Positions 1 to 5,498 of a stretch of DNA of 5,498 bases are shown here, piece by piece. The notes below the pieces were generated by a model that saw nothing but the letters and a program-made list of their open reading frames with translations, searched no databases and was not told where the DNA came from. The DNA comes from Nanobdellota archaeon. Lineage in GTDB: Archaea > Nanobdellota > Nanobdellia > Woesearchaeales > B3-WOES. How positions within the stretch are numbered: the stretch's first letter is position 1; every line of letters starts with the position of its first letter. A program made the position numbers and the translations under genes. The DNA lies in NCBI GenBank assembly GCA_023131705.1, contig JAGLZG010000126.1, forward strand, positions 1 through 5,498, read 5' to 3'.

Positions 1-599
1 AAACCAGCCATAAAATAAGCAAGTATTTCTGGTAAGCCATGGATGAGATACCTGGCTAAACCACCAGTATAATTAATAAAAGACCCTATAGCTGCTCCCA
101 TTATAGAAGCATTCCAGACCAATATAAAGATAGCACCAATACCAAATATAAAACTAAATATCAAACATAATGCAAGTACTCTCAAATTATTCAAAAAAAC
201 CTGAAAAACAGCAGGATTTTCTGCTGTTACACTTCCTATTGTTTTTAATTGCGCATCAAACATAAGCGCAGAACTTGGATAAAAAATATACCATAAAGAA
301 AATGAAACAACAAACCCTAAAAATAAAAATATAAAAAAACTCAAGGCTTTTGAATGTTCTTTTAATAAAAACCTTTCTCTTTTGATTGATTTATCTTTCT
401 CTTCTTCTAAACTTATTGTACCATACATTATGCGGGCACAAAGAATAACTGTAAAAAAAACCATAACAATGCTGGTATATTCTTTGAACAACCATAATGA
501 AAGCATTATAGCAACAGAACTATAAATCAATCCGATAAAAAACATTTCCCATGGTTTTCTTTCTGCTTTTTTTGGGTTTATTAATGATTCCAGAACCAT
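1..599 (-). CDS. SpoIIM-like (DUF95) integral membrane protein, 3' end outside window
   Basis: Reading the minus strand from ATG at 599-597 gives 199 uninterrupted codons to the window edge, so the C-terminus is missing. The N-terminus is MVLESLINPKKAERKPWEMF. Hydrophobic membrane segments lie at about residues 19-37, 42-59, 85-107 and 139-163, with a charged EEEKDKSIKRER stretch at about 65-76 between the second and third. Near the edge, residues 187-191 read HGLPE, inside a glycine-rich hydrophobic region. Membrane topology plus an H-G-[LIVP]-P-E motif is the hallmark of the SpoIIM/DUF95 family. In sporulating bacteria SpoIIM works in peptidoglycan remodelling during engulfment; in archaea these homologues have no established role, so none is assigned. 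A TATA box about 27 nt upstream supports this start and a leaderless mRNA. The gene is divergent from the antiporter. Family assignment is by motif memory and is fairly confident. Confidence 0.78.
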   Translation of the reverse strand, partial: MVLESLINPKKAERKPWEMFFIGLIYSSVAIMLSLWLFKEYTSIVMVFFTVILCARIMYGTISLEEEKDKSIKRERFLLKEHSKALSFFIFLFLGFVVSFSLWYIFYPSSALMFDAQLKTIGSVTAENPAVFQVFLNNLRVLALCLIFSFIFGIGAIFILVWNASIMGAAIGSFINYTGGLARYLIHGLPEILAYFMAG

Positions 600-620
600 A
601 ATTTATATTTTTATGTTCCT

Positions 621-636
621 ATATTTAAATCTTTTT
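621..636 (-). promoter_or_regulatory. BRE/TATA promoter of the SpoIIM-like gene, leaderless
   Basis: On the minus strand AAAAAG (636-631, BRE-like purine/A-rich element) is followed by ATTTAAATAT (630-621), a near-consensus archaeal TATA box. Its centre is about 26-27 nt from the ATG at 599. Archaeal transcription starts about 25-27 nt downstream of the TATA centre, so the mRNA should begin at or next to the start codon. No Shine-Dalgarno sequence lies before the ATG, in agreement. Confidence 0.6.
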
Positions 637-686
637 ATTGGCTTAATGGGCTATAAATTTTTAGATTTTGAAACAGCCCCAATAAA

Positions 687-701
687 CGAAAACTTAATAA
701 A
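687..701 (+). promoter_or_regulatory. Possible BRE/TATA promoter of the antiporter operon
   Basis: CGAAAA (687-692) followed by CTTAATAAA (693-701) resembles a BRE plus TATA element. Transcription would start near 723, giving a leader of roughly 18 nt that contains the GAGGTG ribosome site. An alternative TATA-like sequence, CTATAAATTT at 651-660, would give a leader of nearly 60 nt. The choice between them is uncertain. The remainder of the 600-740 gap shows no gene. Confidence 0.35.
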
Positions 702-730
702 GAAATAGTAGTAATTATTAAAATATAAAA

Positions 731-736
731 GAGGTG
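731..736 (+). promoter_or_regulatory. Shine-Dalgarno site of the antiporter gene
   Basis: GAGGTG is complementary to the anti-Shine-Dalgarno end of 16S rRNA and lies 4 nt before the ATG at 741. It fixes the start codon. It is the only clear Shine-Dalgarno in the window; the SpoIIM-like and both ketosynthase genes lack one and appear leaderless. Confidence 0.65.
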
Positions 737-740
737 TGTC

Positions 741-1943
741 ATGCAGGAAACAATATTAATGCTTACTTATATTGCAGTTTTACTGCTTGTAGGTATCTTA
801 TGCTCTTTCATATCAAAGAAAATAAGGATTTCTAATATACTGTTATTGATTCTTGCCGGAATAGCAATAAATAAGATAAGATACCTTGGAAAGCCTTTAA
901 TACAATTTCCTGTCCTGTTTTTAACAACAGTAAGCATGATTGCATTAGTTATGATTGTTTTTGACGCAGCTTCAAGATTTAAGTTTAAGGAATTTGATAC
1001 ACTGTCATCAAGGGCGTTTTTATTAGTGATAATATTTCTTTTGTTTAACCTCATATTCTTAACAACAGCAACACGCTTTATATTTGGAATAAGGAACATA
1101 TTTCTTCTCCTTTTATTTTCAGCTTTAGTGTCTGGAACAGATCCTGCAACTGTCCTGGCAATGTTTAAATCATCAAAAAACAAGATAATAGAAGTTCTTG
1201 AGTTAGAATCCATAATAAACACACCTTTGACTGTTTTATTGCCTTTTATCATAATAGAGTTGATGGTTTCACTGCAGGAAAAAATATCTTTGTCAAAATT
1301 TGATATTCTCTTTGAGCAGCTTTCTCCTTTTTTGCTTAAATTTATAGCAGGAATAGGCGCAGGAGTTCTAATGGGGCTTATTGTTTCAAGATTAATGAGA
1401 AGATGGTATGCAGAGAGCGTATCCCCTCTGGCGCTGCTGACTTCTGCTTTGCTTACGTTTATACTTGCAGAAAACTTAGGAGGTAATGGCGTTATAGCTG
1501 TTACAATCATGGGATTGTTCTTTGGAAACATATATATCAAACACAAGTCGCATCTTCATGAATTTTCAGCCATGTTTGCAAACTCATTTGAGATATTTGT
1601 ATTTATCCTGATTGGCCTTGCGATAAACATCCCTTTAACACTAAACTTTTTTATAAAATCAATGATACTATTTATCATATACTTATTGATAAGATTCTTT
1701 GTGGTAATGATGTGCTTTAAAAAATTCAAATATTTGCTAAAAGAAAAGATATTTATGGCGCTGAACGTACAAAAAGGAATTGCTGTTGCTGTAATCATAT
1801 TTGCCCTGACAACATTTAATATAGAAGGAATAAACATAATACTTAATCTTGCCCTGGCATTTATGATTTATTCAGTAGCGCTCTCGACAGTAGTCTCGAA
1901 GTTTTCAAAAAAATTTTTATCCATAACAATAAAAGAAGAATGA
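741..1943 (+). CDS. CPA1-type cation:proton antiporter (NhaP-like), unusual ion-site residues
   Basis: A 400-residue, very hydrophobic protein with about 12 membrane segments, the usual size for the transport core of monovalent cation/proton antiporters, with no cytoplasmic regulatory domain. Family signs are SGTDP at 131-135 in the unwound-helix region, an ELES-x-x-N motif at 154-160, ENLGGNGVIAV at 244-254, Arg318 in a membrane segment, and QKG at 344-346 where many CPA1 members have a conserved Arg-Gly. These proteins exchange Na+ or K+ for H+ across the cytoplasmic membrane. Oddly, the residue after Asn160 is Thr161, whereas CPA1 members normally carry the ion-binding Asp there (ESxxND). 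Substrate, stoichiometry or even activity may therefore differ. The gene starts after a GAGGTG site and its stop overlaps the ATG of the next gene (ATGA), so the two are probably co-transcribed and translationally coupled. Family confident, substrate unknown. Confidence 0.85.
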   Translation: MQETILMLTYIAVLLLVGILCSFISKKIRISNILLLILAGIAINKIRYLGKPLIQFPVLFLTTVSMIALVMIVFDAASRFKFKEFDTLSSRAFLLVIIFLLFNLIFLTTATRFIFGIRNIFLLLLFSALVSGTDPATVLAMFKSSKNKIIEVLELESIINTPLTVLLPFIIIELMVSLQEKISLSKFDILFEQLSPFLLKFIAGIGAGVLMGLIVSRLMRRWYAESVSPLALLTSALLTFILAENLGGNGVIAVTIMGLFFGNIYIKHKSHLHEFSAMFANSFEIFVFILIGLAINIPLTLNFFIKSMILFIIYLLIRFFVVMMCFKKFKYLLKEKIFMALNVQKGIAVAVIIFALTTFNIEGINIILNLALAFMIYSVALSTVVSKFSKKFLSITIKEE

Positions 1944-2713
1944 TAAGAATAGGCCCTGCAGGAACAGGAGGAAGTTCTCCGGAAGGCTTTAGGCTGATAA
2001 AAGACTATAAGCTGGATGCGGTCGAGGTAGAATTCACCTATAATGTCTGGATGAAAAAGGATGAAGCTGAGAAGATTAAAGAGATGAATAAGAGATTAAA
2101 GCTTGGCTTAAGCATTCATGCATCATATTTTATTAATCTTAATTCTGCTGAAAGGCCAAAGGTTCATGCATCCAAAAATAGGATATTGAAAAGCTGCGAG
2201 ATAGGGCATTACTTAGGGGCAAAGTATATTGTCTTTCATGCTGGTTTTTATCAAAAGGATACAAAAGAGCAGACTTATGAGAATATAAAGAAAGAAATTC
2301 TTGAGCTGCAGAAAACTATTAAGAAGAATAAATGGAATGTTGTTTTATCCCCAGAAACAACCGGGAAAGCTTCTCAATTTGGGGATCTAGATGAGCTTAT
2401 TAAATTAAAAAAAGAGACAGGATGCCATTTATGCGTTGATTTTGCACATCTTAAGGCAAGGTATAATGGAAAAATAGATTATGATGAGATAATGAAAAAG
2501 ATAAAGCCTTTAGGACATATTCATGCTCATTTCTCCGGAATAGAATGGACAGCAAAGGGTGAAAGAAGACATTTGATTACTGAGAAGAAGGATATAAAAG
2601 AGCTGCTTGGTTACTTATTGAAGTATAAGATAGATATCACTATTATTAATGAGAGTCCTGATCCATTGGGGGATTCTGTTAAGACAAAAAGGATATTAGA
2701 GAAATTAAAATAA
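1940..2713 (+). CDS. Endonuclease IV-like TIM-barrel protein (AP endonuclease family 2)
   Basis: A 257-residue protein with the pattern of metal ligands of the endonuclease IV / xylose-isomerase-like TIM barrel: His60 (SIHASY), His100 (VFHAGF), Glu139 (SPETTG), Asp167 and His170 (VDFAH), His195 (HIHAHFSG), His211 (GERRH) and Glu238 (INESPDP). These match the trinuclear-zinc ligand set of E. coli Nfo in order. The Asp two residues before the penultimate His in Nfo (DRH) is not conserved; Glu208 sits nearby. Endonuclease IV cleaves DNA 5' of abasic sites in base excision repair; the archaeal branch with the HFSG...KGERRH form fits, though other TIM-barrel roles cannot be excluded. Start: the ATG overlaps the antiporter stop (ATGA) and lacks its own Shine-Dalgarno, so translation is probably coupled. 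The last 26 codons recur downstream of fabF at 5140-5223. Confidence 0.82.
   Translation: MIRIGPAGTGGSSPEGFRLIKDYKLDAVEVEFTYNVWMKKDEAEKIKEMNKRLKLGLSIHASYFINLNSAERPKVHASKNRILKSCEIGHYLGAKYIVFHAGFYQKDTKEQTYENIKKEILELQKTIKKNKWNVVLSPETTGKASQFGDLDELIKLKKETGCHLCVDFAHLKARYNGKIDYDEIMKKIKPLGHIHAHFSGIEWTAKGERRHLITEKKDIKELLGYLLKYKIDITIINESPDPLGDSVKTKRILEKLK
2633..2713 (+). repeat. Direct repeat copy 1: 3' end of the endonuclease IV-like gene
   Basis: These 26 codons plus stop (from Asp232, containing INESPDPLGDSVKTK) match 5140-5223 in the same orientation. By hand count 24 of 26 residues agree, the other copy having one extra Leu codon, while about 62 of 81 aligned bases agree. Thirteen codons differ synonymously and two by amino acid (Arg/Glu and Glu/Met). 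The copies flank the two ketosynthase genes. This copy belongs to the intact gene and includes metal ligand Glu238. Confidence 0.85.
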
Positions 2714-2736
2714 ACTTAAGCTAATTTCAGCTAAGT
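2714..2736. terminator. Small hairpin between convergent genes, possible bidirectional terminator
   Basis: Directly after the TAA of the endonuclease IV-like gene, ACTTAAGCT (2714-2722) can pair with AGCTAAGT (2729-2736) with one bulged A and a 6-nt AATTTC loop. It fills most of the 28-bp gap between convergent genes. There is no strong T tract on either strand and the stem is weak, so a termination role is only suggested by position. Confidence 0.3.
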
Positions 2737-2741
2737 CTTAA

Positions 2742-3836
2742 TCACTGCATCTTATAGACCATTGAGTTTATATTCATACCTGCACCTACAGAAGCGAATA
2801 CAACAATATCTCCTTTGCTTAATTTATGATTATCAAGTTTTCCATTGAACAGATTATCAGGGTCCCCTTTAAACAATAAATCAAGTAATGTAGGCAAAGT
2901 CGCAACAGAACTATTCCCCAGCCATGATATTGTCATTGGCAGGACATCATATGGAGTTTCCTTTACCCCATACAGCTTATACAAATTTTTTAATATTCCT
3001 TTATCCATCTTTTCATTGGCCTGGTGCAGCAGAACTTTCTGAACATTCTGAATTGATAATCCTGCTTTGTCAAGACTCTGCTTTACAACTTGGGGAACTG
3101 TCTTCAAGGCATACTTAAAAACATCATGGCCCTGCATTTTAAGAAACAAGTCATTACCTTTATAATTGGGATTATATGATTTACCCATCCCTAAAAGATA
3201 TGCATGTTCAAGAGTATCAGACCTTGCAGCATGAGACAATATTCCAACTGGCCCTTTACTTTCTATAGATTCAACAATAGTAGCTCCTGCTCCATCAGCA
3301 TATATCATACTGTCCATGTCATGGGGATCTGAAACCTTAGAAAGAGTTTCTGCTCCTATGATCATAGCTCTTTTTGCATCACCAGATTTAAGACAATAAT
3401 CAGCTTGTATCATCCCTTGCAGCCAGCCAGGACAGCCAAAAGCAACATCATAAGCTATGGTTTTGGGATTTTCAATTTCCAATTTTTGCTTTACTCTTGA
3501 AGCAATGCTTGGACAAAAATCAATCCTTCTATCTGCCCTGACATCTCCGAAGTTATGAGCAACAATTATGTAGTCAAGGCTTTCTTTGTCGACTCCTGAT
3601 GAATCAAATGCATTCTTTGCTGCCTGAAAAGAAATATCAGATGTAACGATATTATCTGCCACATACCTCCTTTCTTTAATACATGTTATCTCTTCAAATT
3701 CCTTTATAATATATTCATTTGGCTTTTCAATTATTTTTCTGTCTGGACCATAAAACACATTATTAAGAAAATGCTTGTTAGGAATTATTCCTGTGGATAT
3801 ATAACTACCAGTTCCAATAATTATTGAATTAAGCAT
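2742..3836 (-). CDS. Beta-ketoacyl-ACP synthase III-like enzyme (Bacteroidota-type KAS III)
   Basis: The 364-residue thiolase-fold protein starts MLNSIIIGTGSYIS and has the KAS III catalytic triad: Cys135 (DVAFGCPGW), His271 (LLHQANEKM) and Asn308 (WLGNSSVATLP). Asp181-Gly-Ala-Gly-Ala and the C-terminal FASVGAGMNINSMVYKM complete the family signature. KAS III enzymes condense an acyl-CoA with malonyl-ACP, starting type II fatty-acid or polyketide chains; the substrate here is unknown. IVAHNFG, GCPGWLQG and SDPHDMDSMIYADGAG recall the Bacteroidota form rather than E. coli FabH (from memory). An upstream in-frame ATG at 3968 would add 44 residues, but these cross the promoter and run antisense through the start of fabF, and a normal KAS III N-terminus begins at the ATG at 3836-3834. 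That start lies about 27 nt from a TATA box, implying a leaderless mRNA. It is divergent from fabF, so the pair is probably co-regulated. Confidence 0.88.
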   Translation of the reverse strand: MLNSIIIGTGSYISTGIIPNKHFLNNVFYGPDRKIIEKPNEYIIKEFEEITCIKERRYVADNIVTSDISFQAAKNAFDSSGVDKESLDYIIVAHNFGDVRADRRIDFCPSIASRVKQKLEIENPKTIAYDVAFGCPGWLQGMIQADYCLKSGDAKRAMIIGAETLSKVSDPHDMDSMIYADGAGATIVESIESKGPVGILSHAARSDTLEHAYLLGMGKSYNPNYKGNDLFLKMQGHDVFKYALKTVPQVVKQSLDKAGLSIQNVQKVLLHQANEKMDKGILKNLYKLYGVKETPYDVLPMTISWLGNSSVATLPTLLDLLFKGDPDNLFNGKLDNHKLSKGDIVVFASVGAGMNINSMVYKMQ

Positions 3837-3852
3837 GACTTTAAACAATTTA

Positions 3853-3874
3853 GAAACCTTTAAATATATTTCGC
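3853..3874. promoter_or_regulatory. Shared bidirectional TATA box for KAS III and fabF
   Basis: The 53-bp gap contains TTTAAATATA at 3859-3868, which read on the other strand is TATATTTAAA, also TATA-like. The centre is about 26.5 nt from the fabF ATG (3890) and 27.5 nt from the KAS III ATG (3836). BRE-like sequences flank it on each side: GAAACC (3853-3858) for fabF and GCGAAA (3874-3869, minus strand) for KAS III. Both mRNAs would start at their ATG. No Shine-Dalgarno is present for either gene. The single element could tie expression of both genes together or make them compete. Confidence 0.6.
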
Positions 3875-3889
3875 TATTCCAGAATAGTA

Positions 3890-5134
3890 ATGGAACAAGA
3901 GGAACAAAAAAGGGTTGTTGTAACAGGTTTAGGTGTAATTTCTCCATTAGGCAATGATATAAATACATTTTGGGGTAATTTAATCAAGGGTGTTTCCGGC
4001 ATTGATAGAATCACAAGATTTGATACATCTAATTTTGAAGTTAAAATTGCAGCAGAAGTAAAAAATTTTGATCCAGAACAATATAACATAAGCAGAAAAG
4101 AAGCAAGAAACCTTGATTTATTTTCACAATATGCCTTAGCAGCAACAGAATATGCTTCTAATAATTTAGAGATTCCACCAGGAGGAGGAAGTGGTGCAAT
4201 CATCGGAACAGGAATTGGCGGTCTTGAAACAACAACAAAGCAACAAAATATTTTAAAAGAAAAAGGCCCTAATAGAGTTAGCCCAAAAGCAATCCCAACA
4301 CTAATGCCAAATGCAGCACCAGGAGATATAGCAATAAAATATTCTCTTAAAGGCCCTGATTTTTCTGTTTCATCAGCATGCGCTTCTGGTGCTCATGCAA
4401 TTAGTTTAGCATATAAAGAAATAAAATGTGGAGAAACAAACTTGATGGTAACAGGAGGCACAGAGGCACCCATTGTAGAACTAGCAATTGCAACATTTAC
4501 AAATATGAGGGCAATAACTAAAAGATATAATGATTATCCAAAAAAAGCATCAAGACCGTTTGATGCAAAAAGAGATGGTTTTGTTTTAGGGGAGGGTGCA
4601 GGAATTCTAATATTAGAAGAGGAACAACATGCGCTGGAAAGGAATGCAAAGATATATGCAGAACTTATTGGTTGCAGCTATAATGGTGATGCTTATCACT
4701 TAACTGCCCCTAATCCAAGCGGGGAAGGTGCAGCAAATGCTATGCTAGAAGCATTATCAAAAGCTAATTTGAATCCAGAGCAGATTGATTATATTAATGC
4801 GCATGGAACATCAACTCCTTTAAATGATAAAATAGAAACATTGGCTATAAAAAAAGTTTTTGGTGAATATGCTAAAAAGATCCCAGTAAGTTCGACAAAA
4901 TCAATGACAGGACATTTGCTTGGAGCAGCTGGTAGCCTAGAAGCAATCATATCAGTTTTATCAATCAACAATAATATAATCCCTCCAACAATAAACTATG
5001 AGCATCCAGATCCAGAATGTGACCTTGATTATGTTCCGAATAAAGCAAGAGAAAAAGAGGTTAATGTTGTAATGTCCAATTCTTTTGGTTTTGGCGGCCA
5101 TAATGCAGTTTTAGTTTTTAGGAGATATAAATAA
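3890..5134 (+). CDS. fabF: Beta-ketoacyl-ACP synthase II (FabF)
   Basis: A full-length 414-residue KAS II, close to the 413 of E. coli FabF. The catalytic set is intact: Cys164 (SSACASGAHA), His305 (NAHGTSTPLND), Lys337 and His342 (STKSMTGHLLGAAG). The C-terminal NSFGFGGHNA has Phe399 and gatekeeper Phe401. The N-terminus KRVVVTGLGVISPLGN is the usual family start, preceded by a short charged MEQEEQ. The enzyme condenses acyl-ACP with malonyl-ACP to elongate chains in type II fatty-acid or polyketide synthesis in the cytoplasm. With the divergent KAS III it could supply initiation and elongation, but no acyl carrier protein or the other cycle enzymes are nearby. Codons are markedly A-ending (mostly AAA and GCA), more so than in the endonuclease IV-like gene by eye. 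The start is set by the TATA box about 27 nt upstream. Being a bacterial pathway enzyme, it is likely horizontally acquired if the host is archaeal. Confidence 0.93.
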   Translation: MEQEEQKRVVVTGLGVISPLGNDINTFWGNLIKGVSGIDRITRFDTSNFEVKIAAEVKNFDPEQYNISRKEARNLDLFSQYALAATEYASNNLEIPPGGGSGAIIGTGIGGLETTTKQQNILKEKGPNRVSPKAIPTLMPNAAPGDIAIKYSLKGPDFSVSSACASGAHAISLAYKEIKCGETNLMVTGGTEAPIVELAIATFTNMRAITKRYNDYPKKASRPFDAKRDGFVLGEGAGILILEEEQHALERNAKIYAELIGCSYNGDAYHLTAPNPSGEGAANAMLEALSKANLNPEQIDYINAHGTSTPLNDKIETLAIKKVFGEYAKKIPVSSTKSMTGHLLGAAGSLEAIISVLSINNNIIPPTINYEHPDPECDLDYVPNKAREKEVNVVMSNSFGFGGHNAVLVFRRYK

Positions 5135-5139
5135 AAGGG

Positions 5140-5223
5140 GATATAACAATAATTAATGAAAGCCCAGACCCTCTTGGGGATTCTGTTAAAACCAAAGAAA
5201 TTTTGATGAAACTGTTAAAATAA
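5140..5223 (+). pseudogene. Orphan C-terminal fragment of an endonuclease IV-like gene (direct repeat copy 2)
   Basis: Six bases after the fabF stop, a frame beginning at GAT 5140 encodes DITIINESPDPLGDSVKTK followed by EILMKLLK and TAA. This is the last strand and helix of the barrel seen in the gene at 1940-2713, including the equivalent of metal ligand Glu238. The same frame has a stop at 5128-5130 and no usable start before the homology; the only in-frame ATG is six codons before the stop. It is therefore a remnant, not a gene. Differences from the intact copy are mostly synonymous (13 codons, against 2 amino-acid changes and one extra codon), so it diverged while still part of a functional gene and was cut off later. 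Confidence 0.85.
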
Positions 5224-5249
5224 ATTTATAGTTAACACTATATTAAATT

Positions 5250-5295
5250 AAAAAAATAAGAAAAAAAATTATTATACTTCCCTAATTAATATTAG
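5250..5295 (-). terminator. Likely transcription terminator of the cold shock gene
   Basis: Reading downstream of the csp stop on the minus strand, a 5-bp inverted repeat CTAAT...ATTAG (5295-5282, 4-nt loop) is followed by T8 (5268-5261) and T7 (5256-5250). U tracts are sufficient archaeal terminators; the hairpin is weak and may be incidental. Confidence 0.5.
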
Positions 5296-5297
5296 AA

Positions 5298-5489
5298 TTA
5301 TTCCTTCTTAACATTAACTGCTTTTGGGCCTCTATCGCCTTCCTCTACATCAAATTCGACTGCGTCGTTTTCATGTAAAGTTACGCCTTCTCCTAGCGCT
5401 GATTGATGCACGAAAATTTCTTTTCCATCCTCAGCAGCTATAAAGCCGAAGCCTTTTCCTTCATTAAAAAATTTTACTGTTCCTTTCAT
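5298..5489 (-). CDS. Cold shock domain protein (CspA family)
   Basis: A complete 63-residue single cold shock domain (OB fold), slightly shorter than typical 65-70-residue bacterial members. RNP1 is KGFGFI at 12-17 and RNP2 is IFVH at 25-28. VKFFN at 5-9 has Phe where bacterial CspA usually has Trp (KWFN). GDRGPKAVNV near the C-terminus is the usual last strand. These proteins bind single-stranded RNA and DNA and act as RNA chaperones. Only 9 nt upstream are in the window (AT-rich, no Shine-Dalgarno), so its promoter is not visible. It converges on fabF with the endonuclease fragment and a T-rich terminator between. Such proteins are mainly bacterial but also occur in some archaea. The gene looks somewhat more G+C-rich than its surroundings, which could reflect high expression or transfer. 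Confidence 0.95.
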   Translation of the reverse strand: MKGTVKFFNEGKGFGFIAAEDGKEIFVHQSALGEGVTLHENDAVEFDVEEGDRGPKAVNVKKE

Positions 5490-5498
5490 TTTGTTTTA

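Noticed and set aside
767..1837. Long minus-strand reading frames opposite the antiporter (259 and 93 codons)
   Set aside because: They are shadows of the antiporter in an AT-rich context, show no recognisable domain, and the sense frame has clear CPA1 motifs, a Shine-Dalgarno site and operon coupling.
2845..3118. Two small plus-strand frames inside the KAS III gene
   Set aside because: They overlap each other and lie antisense to conserved KAS III catalytic regions, with no ribosome site or family resemblance.
3837..3968. Extended start for the KAS III gene, adding 44 residues
   Set aside because: The extension is antisense to the first 79 nt of fabF and crosses the shared TATA box. Its residues do not resemble a KAS III N-terminus, which begins normally at the ATG at 3836.
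3874..4203. Minus-strand 109-codon frame opposite the start of fabF
   Set aside because: It is antisense to the conserved FabF N-terminus and would overlap the promoter; no domain is visible.
4789..4971. Minus-strand 60-codon frame within fabF
   Set aside because: It is antisense to the FabF His305 and Lys337/His342 catalytic region, so it is a by-product of that conserved coding sequence.
5226..5280. Tandem repeats or CRISPR-like array in the A-rich stretch
   Set aside because: Only homopolymer A runs of different length are present; there are no repeated units with spacers.
5135..5297. Possible small gene or non-coding RNA between fabF and csp
   Set aside because: The first half is fully explained as the endonuclease IV-like C-terminal remnant with no usable start; the rest is A/T runs best read as the csp terminator.

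Overview
This AT-rich, gene-dense 5.5 kb window looks like part of an archaeal genome, probably a small-genome DPANN-type lineage (Woesearchaeota/Pacearchaeota-like). That placement is an inference. It rests on archaeal BRE/TATA boxes centred about 27 nt upstream of three start codons, which imply leaderless mRNAs. It also rests on an archaeal-type SpoIIM-like membrane protein and an archaeal-type endonuclease IV-like protein. No rRNA, tRNA, CRISPR array, transposase or integrase is visible.

Layout. 1-599 (-): 5' part of a SpoIIM/DUF95-family membrane protein, running off the left edge. 600-740: divergent intergenic region with promoters for both neighbours. 741-1943 (+): CPA1-type cation:proton antiporter. 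It overlaps by 4 bp (ATGA) a TIM-barrel endonuclease IV-like gene at 1940-2713 (+), so the two form a translationally coupled operon. 2714-2741: short convergent gap holding a small hairpin. 2742-3836 (-): beta-ketoacyl-ACP synthase III-like enzyme with Cys/His/Asn triad. 3837-3889: 53-bp divergent promoter with one central TATA box placed symmetrically for both KAS genes. 3890-5134 (+): beta-ketoacyl-ACP synthase II (FabF). 5140-5223 (+): orphan, in-frame copy of the last 26-27 codons of the endonuclease IV-like gene. 5224-5297: AT-rich spacer with a likely terminator for the last gene. 5298-5489 (-): cold shock domain protein.

The most notable structure is a direct repeat. The end of the endonuclease IV-like gene (2633-2713) recurs at 5140-5223, immediately after fabF, about 92% identical as protein but only about 77% as DNA. 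The two copies bracket the KAS III/FabF pair. This is what one would see if the two ketosynthase genes entered as a cassette at the 3' end of that gene, bringing or leaving a second copy of its end, or if a paralogue was largely deleted. The KAS III most resembles the Bacteroidota type from memory, which fits acquisition of a bacterial fatty-acid or polyketide chain-elongation pair by an archaeon. No acyl carrier protein, malonyl transferase, ketoreductase or dehydratase is in the window, so the product of the pair cannot be stated.
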